The notes under the pieces are model-generated. The model worked only from the letters and a program-made list of their open reading frames with translations, was not told where the DNA came from and did not search any database. Positions 34,860 to 46,429 of a stretch of 64,000 nt of DNA are shown here, piece after piece (positions within the stretch are counted from its first letter, which is position 1; each line of letters starts with the position of its first letter). The position numbers and the translations under genes are program-made. This stretch comes from Nemertoderma westbladi (Eukaryota > Xenacoelomorpha > Nemertodermatida > Nemertodermatidae), in the NCBI GenBank assembly GCA_032718475.1, contig JAUCBJ010005584.1:24160-88159 (forward strand). The letters are read 5' to 3'.

Positions 34860-35509
34860 TGAAATACTACCTAATATACCTAGCTCCCATATGTCAAACC
34901 ATATCTGCAGCCACTATATTCGATTCTTTGTTATTATGTGCTTCGCCGTCTCTTGTACTTCACTAAGCTGTGCCAAACGGAAGGTTTGATAATTTGCACA
35001 AATACAAAATGAATACACATGAATAATTATGGAAACTTGATTCATTTAGCGGCCACTACAGTTTAACAAAACATCGTTTGAAACCTAAAAAACAATGAAA
35101 TATACTTTAGGATTACAATGTTGCATGGTATTTAAGGTATGTATGGTATGGTATATAACTATGCTTGGCATGCTATCGTTATGTTAGGTATGTATCCTAA
35201 CATTTCACGACTACTAGAAACGATATTCTAGTGACAGGAATATAATCCATTAGCAGTTAGTATTGAAAACACTTCAGCCTTACAAATTCAGTATGTGCTA
35301 CATTATTATAGCCATTATTTATGTGCCTCTATAAATTTCATTATTATTCTATATCTATAATATTGTTATAGGGCCTATTCTATATTTGTCATTGTCTCGA
35401 CCAGCTGAATTATTATAGTTATGCATTATGTTATGTTATGTATGTATGCTATGGTATGGTATTATACTATGCTATGCTATGATATGACATTTCCTTCATT
35501 GCGTGTATC
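34860..35509. other. Unassigned AT-rich stretch
   Basis: Simple, low-complexity sequence with GGTATG and ATGCTATGCTATG-like runs near 35130-35180 and 35420-35490. Small ORFs here come from the ATG-rich repeat and have no coding character. Confidence 0.4.
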
Positions 35510-36240
35510 CAATGGGAGATTTGTCTTGAAGGACCCAGACCAATTTAAATTGCCCTTAGGAACAGTGTCTACTGAGGGCCATTTAAGTGGCTCCAATGAG
35601 ACATTGTCTTGAATGGGCCACTTTAACTTTTTCCCCTTTTTACACCTTTAACCCTATTCATACCGGAAATAATAATAAAAAATTTACTCTTATTAGCGTG
35701 CTTAAATTCACATTTTTAGGTTTTCTGGGGCGCTGATTATAAATATTCCAATTTCTTGGGAAGTGTTTTTATTAAAATTTTGTTATTAGTTTTGTTTATT
35801 ATTAATTTGGCACACACCTCCGAAAAATACAATTTAAATGTCTAAAGCCGTTTTTATTTATTCCAATGAATTCAGAACAAACGTAAAACACATGTAATGC
35901 GAGAAACAAGATATAGAAATCAATTCGTATCTATTGCCATCTAGGACCATTTTACATTTAAGTGTCTCAAATGAGACATTGTCTTGAATGGGCCACTTCC
36001 TTTAAAATGGCTAATACGAACATTGTCTACTCACTACTGAGGGCTATTTTATATTTAAGTGGCTCAAATTGGACATTGTCTTGAATGGGCCACTTCCTTC
36101 AAAATGGCCCTTACGAACATTGTCTACTCACTACTGAGGGCTATTTTATATTTAAGTGGCTCAAATTGGACATTGTCATGAATGGGCCACTTCCTTTTAA
36201 ATGGCCCTTAGGAACATTGTCTAATGAGGGCCACAATCAT
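35510..36240. repeat. Degenerate tandem repeat, about 98 bp
   Basis: GACATTGTCTTGAATGGGCC followed by ACTTCC and ACGAACATTGTCTACTCACT is repeated at about 35970, 36070 and 36165, with a first partial copy at 35555-35620. A TTAACCCTATTCATACCGG piggyBac-type end at 35648 is embedded between the first and second copies; its partner end was not found. A C run of about 20 lies just downstream at 36293. Confidence 0.75.
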
Positions 36241-36394
36241 TAATATAGGAATTGAATTGCCGTAATACAATAGGTTACTTTAGGTAGTAACAACCCCCCC
36301 CCCCCCCCCCCCATAAGCGTAAGCGCAACCAATTTGACTGAGGTGGAACCTGACAAAGACAAAATTTTCACCCCTTTCACCCAAAACATTCCTT

Positions 36395-38150
36395 GATTTT
36401 GAAAATACAGAGATTTGAAAATATGAAATGGCCCTTAAAAACCTAAAACAAATATATTAAATGGCCTTCCAAGGAAAACACATCCATGTTAGAGTGTGTT
36501 CATATTGTACAGTTAAATTACATTAAATTTATTAATAGTGGCCCTAACAAATATAAAAATATAACAAATGGCCCTAAATTTACAAAATTACATTCCTAAA
36601 CTACAATCAGAGGTGCGACGCTGAAGGTGGCTTCTACTAAAATGCCCGTGCTCCACTGGTAACTCATAAGGTTAGCACGAACTTAGATCCAATCGCACAT
36701 TTTCAAAGGCGAACTTATGTAGTTCCAATTGAAACGCATTTAGTTCCAAAATAAATTTTACAAAGCAAACTTAGTTCCAATCGAGACGAACTTAGTTCCA
36801 ATCCCAGAATATCAAAACGAACTTAGTTCCAATGGATGCGAATTTAGTTCCAATGCATGCGAATTTAGTTCCAATGCATGCGAATTTAGTTCCAATGGGT
36901 ACGAACTTTTTTCTCTAGTTATTGGAATTAAATTCGCCTAAATTGGAAATAAATTCGCCAAAATTGGAACTAAATTCGTTTCCATTGGAACTAAATTTTT
37001 TTCCATTGGAACTAAATTCGCATGAGGCTTAAATTGGAACTAAGTACGGGGAATCGTAAATGCCAATTGCCAAATTATATTTTCCAATTGGCTGCAATAA
37101 TATATTTACTGTAAATCTAAAAGGTCATTTTATATATTTTGATATTTTGATAGGGCCACTGTTAATAAATTTAATGTAATTTAACTGTACAATATGAACT
37201 CAATCTAACATGAGTGTATTTTCCTAGGAAGGCCATTTAATATATTTGTTTTAGGTTTTAGGGCCATGTCACCGTATTTCTAATTCAGGGAATATTCTAA
37301 GGAAATCTTGATATCGCACTTCAATTGGGATTTTGGTGGATATTATTTATTATATACTATAATAACTGCTGTAAACAACGGTATGAGAGGTATGCGGGGA
37401 GGGGGTTAACTATAATATGCTGAGCCTGATATAATCTGAAATTTACAGGTACAGAGATTATAAATGCACGTTTTGGAATGGAAATTGTGCCTGTGCTAGT
37501 ATTATGCACCTTAATTATTACTATAATGATTGCCAGGTGTCACGTCAAAATGATTATAAAATATGAAATATCGAAGGTTTTAAATTTTGTGAAATTTAAA
37601 ACTGCATATAAAAAACTTAAAAATCTGCATAGGCCCTATGGATCAGTTTCTCCCCAATGATGCAGCGCAGGTTGTATTATAGTATTGCTTTCACAAGTTT
37701 CAGCTTAACATATCATAAATAACGAAACTGGAGGAGGATTTCACTTTTCTATTATTACTTACTTTTATTATTAACTTATAAGGCGATGGGCAAATGGCAA
37801 GGCAAGCAGTAGAAAACACCTTTGCCTCACATCTCTGATTGTAATCCCAATTATCCTTCCCCCTGTCTTTTCCGTTTGACACATGTCTGTCTGCCAGTCT
37901 ATTTCTCCCAGTAGACATCAATAAAATTAATTTATGAATTTAGGGCCATATTTTATATGTTGATATTATTATAAAGGGGCCACTGTTAATAAATTTAAAG
38001 TAATTAACTGCAGATTATGAACTCAATCTAACATGGGTGTATTTTCCTGGGAAGGCCATTTAATATATTTATTTTAGGTTTTAGGGCCATTTCATATCTC
38101 TGTATTTCTAATTCAGGGCATATTCTAAGGAAATCTTGATATCACACTTC
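36395..38150. mobile_element. Foldback element with three arm copies
   Basis: An arm of about 200 bases (key part AAATATATTAAATGGCCTTCC) at 36395-36600 has its inverted copy at about 37105-37320 and a further direct copy of the latter at about 37945-38150. Between the first two arms lies the TTAGTTCCAAT array; between the last two is 37330-37940, containing a small minus ORF without family features. No transposase seen. Confidence 0.7.
36690..37045. repeat. Palindromic array of TTAGTTCCAAT units
   Basis: About ten degenerate units GCGAATTTAGTTCCAAT run in one direction to about 36905. Around 36920 the array switches to the reverse complement (ATTGGAACTAAATTCGC), with about six units to 37045. 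The spacing is 15-25 bases. The layout forms one large imperfect hairpin centred near 36915, inside the foldback element. Confidence 0.85.
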
Positions 38151-38281
38151 ACACTCCAGCATCAAGGACAAGTCTCGGCGATAATAGCTCAAGAGGAAAA
38201 ATAGATCACTCCAAGCTGCTAAACTGCGACGGATGTTCTGCCCTTTTCACAGTTACAGCCGCCTACAATAATCACGTCGCC

Positions 38282-39079
38282 ATGTGCGACATGTCTAATC
38301 CTTCGTGTGACGGGGACGAATCCATGGAGAATTTGTGTCTCCACTGCCTGAAGGCGGTGGTGGGTAGAAACTGTCTGGAATGCAACTGCTGTGGATCGTG
38401 GATTCACAGCAAGTGTCTCGGGCTCGTCGCTTCGGACATACCGATTCTTGGGAAGTCCAAAAACTGCAAGATCGTGTGCAACACCTGCGAGTCACGTGGT
38501 GCATTTAAGCAACCAACAAATACGACCAGTTCCAGTTCGGAATCGCTAATAACGGTTATATCCAAACTGGAAGAAAAAATCACTAAGGATTTCAGTTCCC
38601 TGAAATCCGAGATCGATCTTCTTCGAGAGGAATCCAAGGACTCGGGTGGAGAGGCCTGGTCCCAGGTGCAACAGAAGAAGAACAAATCCCGGCCCGCGTC
38701 TACTACGGTCCCAATGACCGCGGAGGATGTGGATCACAAGGTTCAAGAGCAGCGGAAACGTGAGCTCAACATCGTCATTCGAGGTTTACCGGTATCAACC
38801 GACGATTCTAACAAAGGACAAATCTCTTCTCTGTTGGAGTCAGAGTTCGATCAGAAAGATGTGGTATTTTCAGTGGTTTCCAGTCTACCGGCGAGGGATA
38901 ATAAACCTACGCGTTTCATTGTCCGCCTCTCTAGCATGGATTCCAAGAATAATATCATGGAATAAAAGAAAAAACTCCGGAAATCTACTGCGCATACTGG
39001 GGTTTATATCGACCATGATCTTACCCGACTACAGGCCGAGCAGCAGTACCATAAACGGAAAGCTGTTCGTAACCAATGA
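38282..39079 (+). pseudogene. CR1-like LINE ORF1 (PHD finger, RNA-binding)
   Basis: 265 codons with one internal TAA at 38963-38965; reading continues in frame after it (LRKSTAHTGVYIDHDLTRLQ) to TGA at 39077-39079. An N-terminal PHD-type finger has CLHCLKAVVGRNCLECNCCG, WIHSKC and CNTC (about residues 17-75). A short coiled coil follows (SLITVISKLEEKITKDF), then an RRM-like fold starting RELNIVIRGLPVS (about 160-225). This is the usual CR1 ORF1 plan, an RNA-binding partner for retrotransposition. Its stop overlaps the ORF2 start as ATGA. Confidence 0.85.
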
Positions 39080-41970
39080 CAACACCAATCAACGAGAAAC
39101 CCGTCTCCCGTGTCCCCCTCGCTGCAGACGACGGAGCCCGGGATGCCGGAGCACTGTACGCCGGAGCACCGTACGCCGGAGCACCGTACGCCGGAGCACC
39201 GTATGCCGGATCATCGGACGACGCCACAGAATACAAATGGCGCAACTGCCGATCCGACGTCTTCTTCGTCGGGAAACGTTTAAACGGAGGGAAACAACCC
39301 AACAAGGAGCCATTTATCAAATGCTGCTTAGTGAATGCGCGGTCACTGAACAATAAACTAACTGACCTCGAGCTCTTCTTACAACCTAATAAATATGGGA
39401 TCCTGGCTGTCACCAAGTCCTGGCTCATATATACAATCCCAGACAAGGTGGTGAGCAACAATGGGCAATATCGTGTCTTCCGCAAAGATAGACCCTCTCG
39501 TGGTGGTGGAGTTGCCGTCCTTGTCCGGTCGGACATCAAATGCGTCCAGGTACAACTACCGGCTCGCTTTGTAGATACTGAGGTGGTAGCGATCGATCTA
39601 GTTGGAAGCTCCCCCTGTCGGTTTATATGTATATATCGATCAGGAACCATCGCGACCATTGAAACTGATAAACTCTTGTCCGAATGCATATCTCTTCTCT
39701 GTCAAGTAAATACCCCATGTGTCGTGAATGGTGATTTTAATTTACCAGATTTCGATTGGCTTTACTTAACACATCCTACATATGCTAACTACGACTTACT
39801 AAACCAGTTTTTTCTGGACAGTGGTTTAACTCAGTTACAATTAAAACCCACCCGCGATAATAACATTCTAGATCTAGTTTTTTCAAGTGAGGATATGTTT
39901 GTTTCTAATAATGTAGATGTTATTGATAATTTTAGTACTAGTGACCATGCATGTGTAATTTTTAATATTTTATCTGCTGACCGTAGCCCGTCATCTGATG
40001 ATAACGTAGGTTATTATGATTTTAAGAATGGTAACTACAGTGAATTCTCCATATTTATGGAAAGTATTGATTGGAACACTAATTTTGATTCTTGTATTTC
40101 CGTTTATGATTTTTGGAATTTTTTTTAGTGCTACACTACGTACAGGTATAGAACGATTTGTTACTTTTACGAGTTTTGTGACACCGCGCAAGAAGAAGGT
40201 TTTCCCTGATTTTGTTCGTTTATTACAACGCAAGAAAAAACGCTTATGGCGGCGACGTCATACCGTAACTGGTAGTTCTGCATATAAGAAATGCGCCAAA
40301 GCTGTATCCCAGGCATGCTTCAGGGCAGCCTGTATTCGGGAAAACAAGATTCTTAGTTCGGGCAATATCGGTGATATTTTTTCATATATCAATTCGAAAC
40401 GTAACCTTAATTCTGGTGTTTCACCGTTTAAATTTAAAGGTGCAACCGTGGTAGATGATATTGAGAAAGCCCGTATTCTATCAAAGGTATTCTCAGAAAA
40501 CTTTTCCGTTGATAACAGTGCTACACCAAATTTTGAGCGGCGTGTTCCCAATCATATTTCTATGTCTCATGTTGATTTTAGTCTGGTAAACGTATCCTGT
40601 ATATTACGTAAACTTGAAGGTAAATCGAGTCGTACTCCTGATGGTTTCCCCAGTATTATCTTCTTTAGATTATCACCGTGCTTGGCAGCTCCTCTAACGG
40701 CCATTTTCCAAATATCGTTTAGTAGCCATTGTCTACCTTCTATTTGGTTAACAGCATTCATTGTTCCAATCTATAAGAAGGGGGATGCTGCCGACCCTTA
40801 CAATTACAGACCTGTTTCTTTGACCTGTATTGCATGCAAAATTATGGAGATGTGTATAAAGGACAAATTGCTCGATTATTTATATTCTCATAAACTCATA
40901 TCTAAATCGCAACATGGGTTCCTAAAGAAACGGTCTACCTCTACTCAATTATTGGAATGTACAACTGATTGGTGCAATTTATTAGATAGTCGACAGAGCA
41001 CGGACACAATTTATATTGATTTTGCGAAAGCATTTGATTCTGTTGTACATAGGAAGTTATTATCTAAATTATCGGCATATGGTATATCTGGAGATTTACT
41101 ATTGTGGTTATCGGCTTTTTTATCTGATCGTAGCCAACGTGTTGTTGTTGGAAATAGTTTTTCCGATGTCTGCTATGTACTATCCGGTACCCCTCAAGGT
41201 AGCGTACTTGGCCCAATATTGTTTGTGTTATTTATTAATGACCTACCTGATATAATCGGTAATAGTGTATCATGCAAATTGTTCGCCGACGATGTAAAGC
41301 TGTATGCGCACTCGTCCGATAATTTTCAACTCGCTGAAGCTTTATCTGCTTTGGAAAAGTGGGCTGATACATGGCAACTCAAAATTGCTGCTCATAAGTG
41401 CACCGTGCTTTACATCGGTTCGGCAGACCGAAATGATAAGCAGTACATGTTAGGTGGTAAATGTTTAAAGATTGACACTTCCTGTAGAGAGACCTGGGTA
41501 TTACAATGTGTAGTTCTCTTAATTTCGATGTTTATTGTCGCGAACAAGCTGCCAAGGCCCTAAAAATGACAAATTTGATTTTCAAGTGCTTTTCAACTTC
41601 GAATTGTTCGCCATTAATTACGGCTTTTAAATCTTATGTGCATCCCTTATTAGAGTACTGTACGCCTATATGGTCTCCTTTTCATTTAGGTTGTATAGAC
41701 TTACTTGAGCGGGTACAGAGATATTTTATGCGTCGCCTTTTTAAACGTTGTAATTTGGATTGTACAATAAGCTATTTGAATCGAATTAACGTATTACAAC
41801 TTCTGAACTTCAACCCCTGGAAGTGCGCCGCATAATTTTTGACCTCAAGAGGACCTTTGCTGTTTCGAACAACGATGTCGACCTAAACTTCGCTGACGTC
41901 TTTACCTTGGCCCCTAGGGGTGGGTTGAGAGGTCACAACCGTAAACTGTTTCATAAACAGTCACGCTTGT
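39076..41970 (+). pseudogene. CR1-like LINE ORF2 (endonuclease and RT)
   Basis: It starts at ATG 39076, overlapping the ORF1 stop. Near the N-terminus is a YAGAP repeat, then an APE endonuclease (CLVNARSLNNKL, VNGDFNLPDFDW, TSDHACV). Where a catalytic Glu is expected (TETWL) it has VTKSWL. The frame shifts near 40125; RT follows with YKKGDAADPYNYRPVSLT, DFAKAFDSVVHRKLL, GTPQGSVLGPILF and LFADDVKLY. A second shift near 41500 precedes the C-terminus (SYVHPLLEYCTPIWSPF, APRGGLRGHNRKLF). Confidence 0.85.
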
Positions 41971-42295
41971 AGATGAGCAAAAATAATTTTTCCCATAGAG
42001 TGGTGCCTGAAGTTGTAAATTGCCGTAATAAACTGTTATTTTCTCTAAGACTCAAAGAAATTAACCTACTTTCTTTTTGTAAGTTTAACCAGAATTTAGT
42101 GTAATTATTGCAATTTTATCTGTAAATATAATATATGTTTTTAACTGTTCTACTTTATGTCTTTATCATATCTATTATAATTTCTACATACTATTAATTG
42201 TTATCTGCCTTCTATATCTATATTTGTAATAATGTCATTTGTTCTACTGTACTACTTGGAACTCATGTATACGTTTTTAATTTAATATGTCATAT

Positions 42296-43481
42296 TGTTC
42301 GCGCTTTTAGACCTTTAGCAGTTTAACCTGCCAAATTTAGGTGTCTTCTAGGTTATAAATCGACTTTAGCCTATGACAAGTATTTGATACACTACATTAG
42401 CCGAAGCCAGCCTATGCGCGACCATTCACCCGCTGGATTTACCCGGGAGACTGGATTCGGAAGCTCTGACCTTATTGCGGTGTAGGCCTACTGTATTATT
42501 CGATTGATCGTTAATATATAATCTCTGACAAGTATTATTCACTTTCGGGAAATATTAACAGTTCCTTTAGGACGTGGCGCTCTAAGTATGTAAACAGAGT
42601 TATGACTTACACTAAACACAACAGGATGGCCATTGATTCACGTATAAAGCGCATTCTTTAGGAGATGCTTTGTTATCTGTCACAGTCATGCACACTACCG
42701 CACAATGCTGCACACCGATCTGCCGACCTTCACTAATTTTAGTCACATATAAAGAGAACAGCAATCGACACATGTAGGGCCTATGAAATAGCATTAAATT
42801 CACTCCAAAACCACTATAATGTAAGTCGCAATTGCTATATGTAACCGGTCTCTCACCTTCAGTATATCAAGAAGATTGGGGTTTTATGGTTATTTATCGA
42901 TATTCTCCAAATATAACAATATTCCATCAACTGATACAATTAATAACCGACAGTAAATAGCAGTAAAATAATGCGGTGTTTGTAGGTGATCAGGTTTGAC
43001 AACATGACAATATGGTTTGTAACAATATGATAACAGTTATACGTTTCTATAATCAAAGCCGTTCTAATGTTTTGGCTAAAGTCTGAAACACAGAATAATT
43101 CCACAGCCGATGTTCTAGGCTTAGGAAAAAAGGTAAACATAAACCATAATGCATTGCGCGATTTCCCGGAGGCTTCTGTACAAATAAAATGAGAATCGCT
43201 CTGATTGGTCGACCGAACAAAGAACAAAGAAAAAGTTACACGTGGCTGATATATCAGCTGATAGATGTCGTCATCTGAACTTACACTGTATCAAGAGTAT
43301 TTTGGCGTATTGCAACATAAAATCGCTAGTTATGTCCGCTAAAGTACACATACAGAAGAAATGGCTTTTTATGTCCACTAAAACACCGGTACAGTAAGGA
43401 AACGGCTTTTTATGTCCGCTAAAACACCTACAGAGTACTTTGCGGGGAAAATGACTAGCTAGATCCGCAAAAGCTTTTACA
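42296..43481 (-). repeat. LTR-like repeat, copy 2
   Basis: 1186 bases; on the minus strand it begins TGTAAAAGCTTTTGCGG at 43481 and ends GCGCGAACA at 42296 (TG...CA). Just upstream on that strand is GGGAGCGG, a possible polypurine tract, and 79 bases farther the stop codon of an unidentified reading frame. The 43330-43440 part has three copies of TATGTCCGCTAAAACACC. This arrangement is that of a 3' LTR of a minus-strand retroelement. It is about 80% like the copy at 62788 by eye. Confidence 0.65.
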
Positions 43482-43559
43482 CCGCTCCCAGAAAATGGGA
43501 TTTAATTCTATAAAATATAAAAAATCACAGTTTCTAAAATATAAAAATACTCTAAACAG

Positions 43560-45360
43560 TTAGTCTTTCTTGCGAGGACGGCGTTTACGCAGTTTTTTGA
43601 GGCTAGCAAGAGTCCTTTTCTCTTTGGGGCGAGCCACTTTACTAGGAGGGCTATAACTCCTGGGTGAAGGGTGCAATACAATTACATCAGAAGGTTTAGG
43701 ATTACGGTCGGTGTATCTGCCGGTCGAGGTACCTGGTTGATCGATATCAACTTCAGTGGAGCGAGGTCTAACGGCCTTTAGAGCGCGTCTTAGGACAGCA
43801 GCTCCTACTGGTCCCTGACGAGTCGTCTGAATGATAGCGGTAGGTGGACCGTGAGTGACGAGAAACTTCCTCGGTTTAATGGTTCTTTCCAGCTCGTGTT
43901 CTCGGGCTCGATATTCGTAAGGCCATCGATGTACTTCCTGTAACTCAGGATGCGAGTTGATGAACAAATCGCCATTGCCAAATTGTATGAATTAATATCG
44001 TTAGGATTAATGTTCCTGAGATATTTACGAACAAATTTGGTGGAAATACACTCACCAACACGCTTCATTAGTTCGTAACTCGGTGTGCGTGATTTTTATT
44101 CAACAGACGCGAATAGATAAGGATGGAACGCGTAAACTTCTTCGTAGGCGCGTCCAGGGTAATAGCGATGGCGTGACTCACAATGTAAATCCGCATTCGC
44201 TTCCCAAGCTCGGATGTAGCGCAGGGTAATCATCTCATCTACGCTTTCCAGATCGCGGTTAAAAGGCATTGAGTCATAAATTGGGGGCAGACTGCGAAAA
44301 TGTGCGAGTTATTGAGTCTGCAATACGCACAATAGATCTCCATCATCGGTTGTTCATGGAAATAGGAGCAGGGTACGTCTGAGTCCATAGGGTGAAATGA
44401 TCTCTCGATGCGCATAATCGGCAATGTTTTCGATAAACATAGTTGGAGTGCCGATAATCGTATGCGGTGAGACATTGTGGACCTTGATACGTAGTTGTTA
44501 TCGCTGCTGCGGGGCGCTGTAGGCTGAATCTCCTCAGATTCTAAGCATATTGGTTCGTCTTCCAATTCCATAGCTGAGGTAGGTGCGGCTGTCTCCTCAA
44601 GCGAACCCACTGTCTGAACTTCCACGATAGAATAACCCGTGGGTATTCGAGGTCTTTGTATAACAGATGAATGTAAGTTCTGAATACACACGTCCTTGAA
44701 AAGGCGAATCCCGCGCTGTCTAACTTCTCAGCAGCTGAGTCTCTTAGGCTGAGCTTGGTCAGAGAGCGGTCCTTGAACTGACTATCAACGTTACGGAACG
44801 GAGTCAGAAAGCGCCTGAAACATTCGAAGCGGATGAATTTATTGTGTTCATCTAGCTTGGCGAGTTTGGTACCAAGTATTAAGGGATGGGCGCATATGGT
44901 ACGACTGCACACATCGGCTAGCCAACCGGCAAGTGCGTCGTTTTCAAAGATCGTGTATATAGCTAAGGAGGGACGAAGTGGAACACTCATAAAGCTATAA
45001 ACGGCGCCAGGTGCGGTCAATGGTCCGTCAAAGTAAAATCGAGAATAATGATCTCCATATACTTGTTGGTAGTTGATAGGATTTCCAACCTTGAAATTCC
45101 ATCCGTATTCTTGAAAGGAAGATGTCCGATGGAGGTTCGTTGTACTTTAGTAATGCTGCTGGGTGTATTGGCATACATAGTGCGGAAGAAACCTCGGCCT
45201 TCTGCCCAGGGAGCAATCAGCTGAGTATCGACGAAAGGATATGGAATGTTCTCCATGTTCCCGTTGTATGCCTAATATGTTTTCCGCCATTGATGGTAGA
45301 GAGCAGAGGAAAACCTATGTCGCATTCTGAAATATTCAGAAATACAATCTCAGTAGGAGG
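43560..45360 (-). pseudogene. Unidentified decayed gene (third-gene position)
   Basis: Long minus-strand stretches overlap end to end in alternating frames: about 45256-45017, 45020-44541, 44691-44239, 44300-43805 and 43967-43560, with shifts near 45030, 44695, 44270 and 43960 and a stop near 44093. Together they cover about 560 codons, so one gene has decayed. Segments are not repetitive: CSRTICAHPLILGTKLA, RYIRAWEANADLHCESRHRY and a basic tail KKLRKRRPRKKD. I recognise no family. It lies between BEL pol and an LTR-like repeat, where an env-like gene would be, but no clear C-terminal membrane segment is seen. Confidence 0.5.
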
Positions 45361-45681
45361 ATTCAAACGTTCGAAGACTATCTCCAAATGAATTTATCCC
45401 CAGTTATTAGGGGGGTGAACAACCAGATTTATGACACATAATGGTACCAGTTGTTCACAGACTACCCACGTGTCCTTTCAGGCTTTGTATCACGGTTGTG
45501 GACTTAAGGAAATTATTGGGGTTGATTATCTAATCAACAACAAGAGGGATGTAAGTTGATATTGTAAATACCAACAGAATGGTACATGGACAGGAGGTGC
45601 GGACACCAATATAAGCATCCAGATAAACAGTAAGGGGTGGGAGGTTTAGTAAGAGGCGGTATGATCCATACCACAATCCCA

Positions 45682-45825
45682 CTAGGATTGGTCGATCGTC
45701 TCCCAAAGCTCCGAGCGCGTTGGGACGAAGTATGTTGTATCTTCAATAGCGATGTATAGAGGGATAATGGTAGTAAGGAGGAAGAAGGATATATGGTAGT
45801 ATCTATAAGATACCACGATGGACAT
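45682..45825 (-). pseudogene. Short ORF with signal-peptide-like start
   Basis: 47 codons from ATG 45825 to a TAG at 45684-45682. The start has a hydrophobic stretch (HISFFLLTTIIPLYIA, about residues 11-26) that could be a signal peptide, followed by IEDTTYFVPTRSELW. It may be the broken N-terminus of the decayed gene to its left, giving a secreted or membrane product, or an unrelated small ORF. Confidence 0.3.
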
Positions 45826-46051
45826 GTTTTCCGTTATGTCATCATTTATTCTTGTTCTTTAATTGCGACACTGATCACAATAATTACAGGAAGACGATGA
45901 AATAAGAGAAAATTACAGCCTCCCGAAGGAGACCGCCCGCGAGCACCCGTGCCCCGGGGAAAATTATTCACATTATGGACCCTGGACGTTAACGTATGTC
46001 TTTTCTCCAGTAGTTCTCTTCTACTTGTCTTTACAAGCCTTCTTCCACATT

Positions 46052-46429
46052 CTATCTTTCGAGTCGGTTTCGAGTAGAATTCTCGTGTTCTATTCTTGGT
46101 TTATCGTTCCGACTCCGCTGGGTATGATATTTAAATAAAACCATTTCCCTTTCGGTGTCTACATCGTCCGTATCGTGTAAATCGATAGGATGGCCGGTAG
46201 TTAAGAAGTCCATATACGTACCATTACGATGTGTATAGCGAGCGGTGAATTTTCTATAGTCCAATTCACGCGTAAGTTGCTCCTGGGACATTGGCGGTTC
46301 GATATAACGACCATCGTCCTCCGTAGTAGTTGGACTAGCATCGCCGCGTATCAAGCTATCAACAAACGCTTGTAAAGGTAGAGTATATCGCTCCCTGATA
46401 CCAAGATCATCTTCTATCAACTCAGTCAT
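46052..46429 (-). CDS. 125-codon acidic ORF, unknown
   Basis: A clean frame from ATG 46429 to a stop at 46052. The product is hydrophilic and acidic (MTELIEDDLGIRERY, DLHDTDDVDTERE), with no Cys and no membrane segment. TATAGCAG directly before the ATG would serve as a splice acceptor. It is in the same orientation as the decayed gene block that follows, and may be a small accessory gene or a 5' part of it. No family recognised. Confidence 0.45.
   Translation of the reverse strand: MTELIEDDLGIRERYTLPLQAFVDSLIRGDASPTTTEDDGRYIEPPMSQEQLTRELDYRKFTARYTHRNGTYMDFLTTGHPIDLHDTDDVDTEREMVLFKYHTQRSRNDKPRIEHENSTRNRLER

Larger units (their letters stand above)
38151..42240 (+). mobile_element. Nearly full-length CR1-like LINE
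   Basis: It contains a short 5' UTR, ORF1 (38282-39079), ORF2 (39076 to about 41970) and an AT-rich 3' UTR of about 200 bases. It abuts the foldback arm on the left and the LTR-like repeat on the right. Damage is light: one nonsense codon in ORF1 and about two frameshifts in ORF2, so the insertion is fairly young. No target duplication was identified. Confidence 0.8.

Noticed and set aside
32011-43481. An 11.5-kb DNA transposon with 1-kb terminal inverted repeats
   Set aside because: The inverted pair has TG...CA ends and a promoter box and also occurs as direct copies at 62.8 and 63.95 kb; no target duplication at 32011/43481. LTR-like copies in opposite orientation explain it better.
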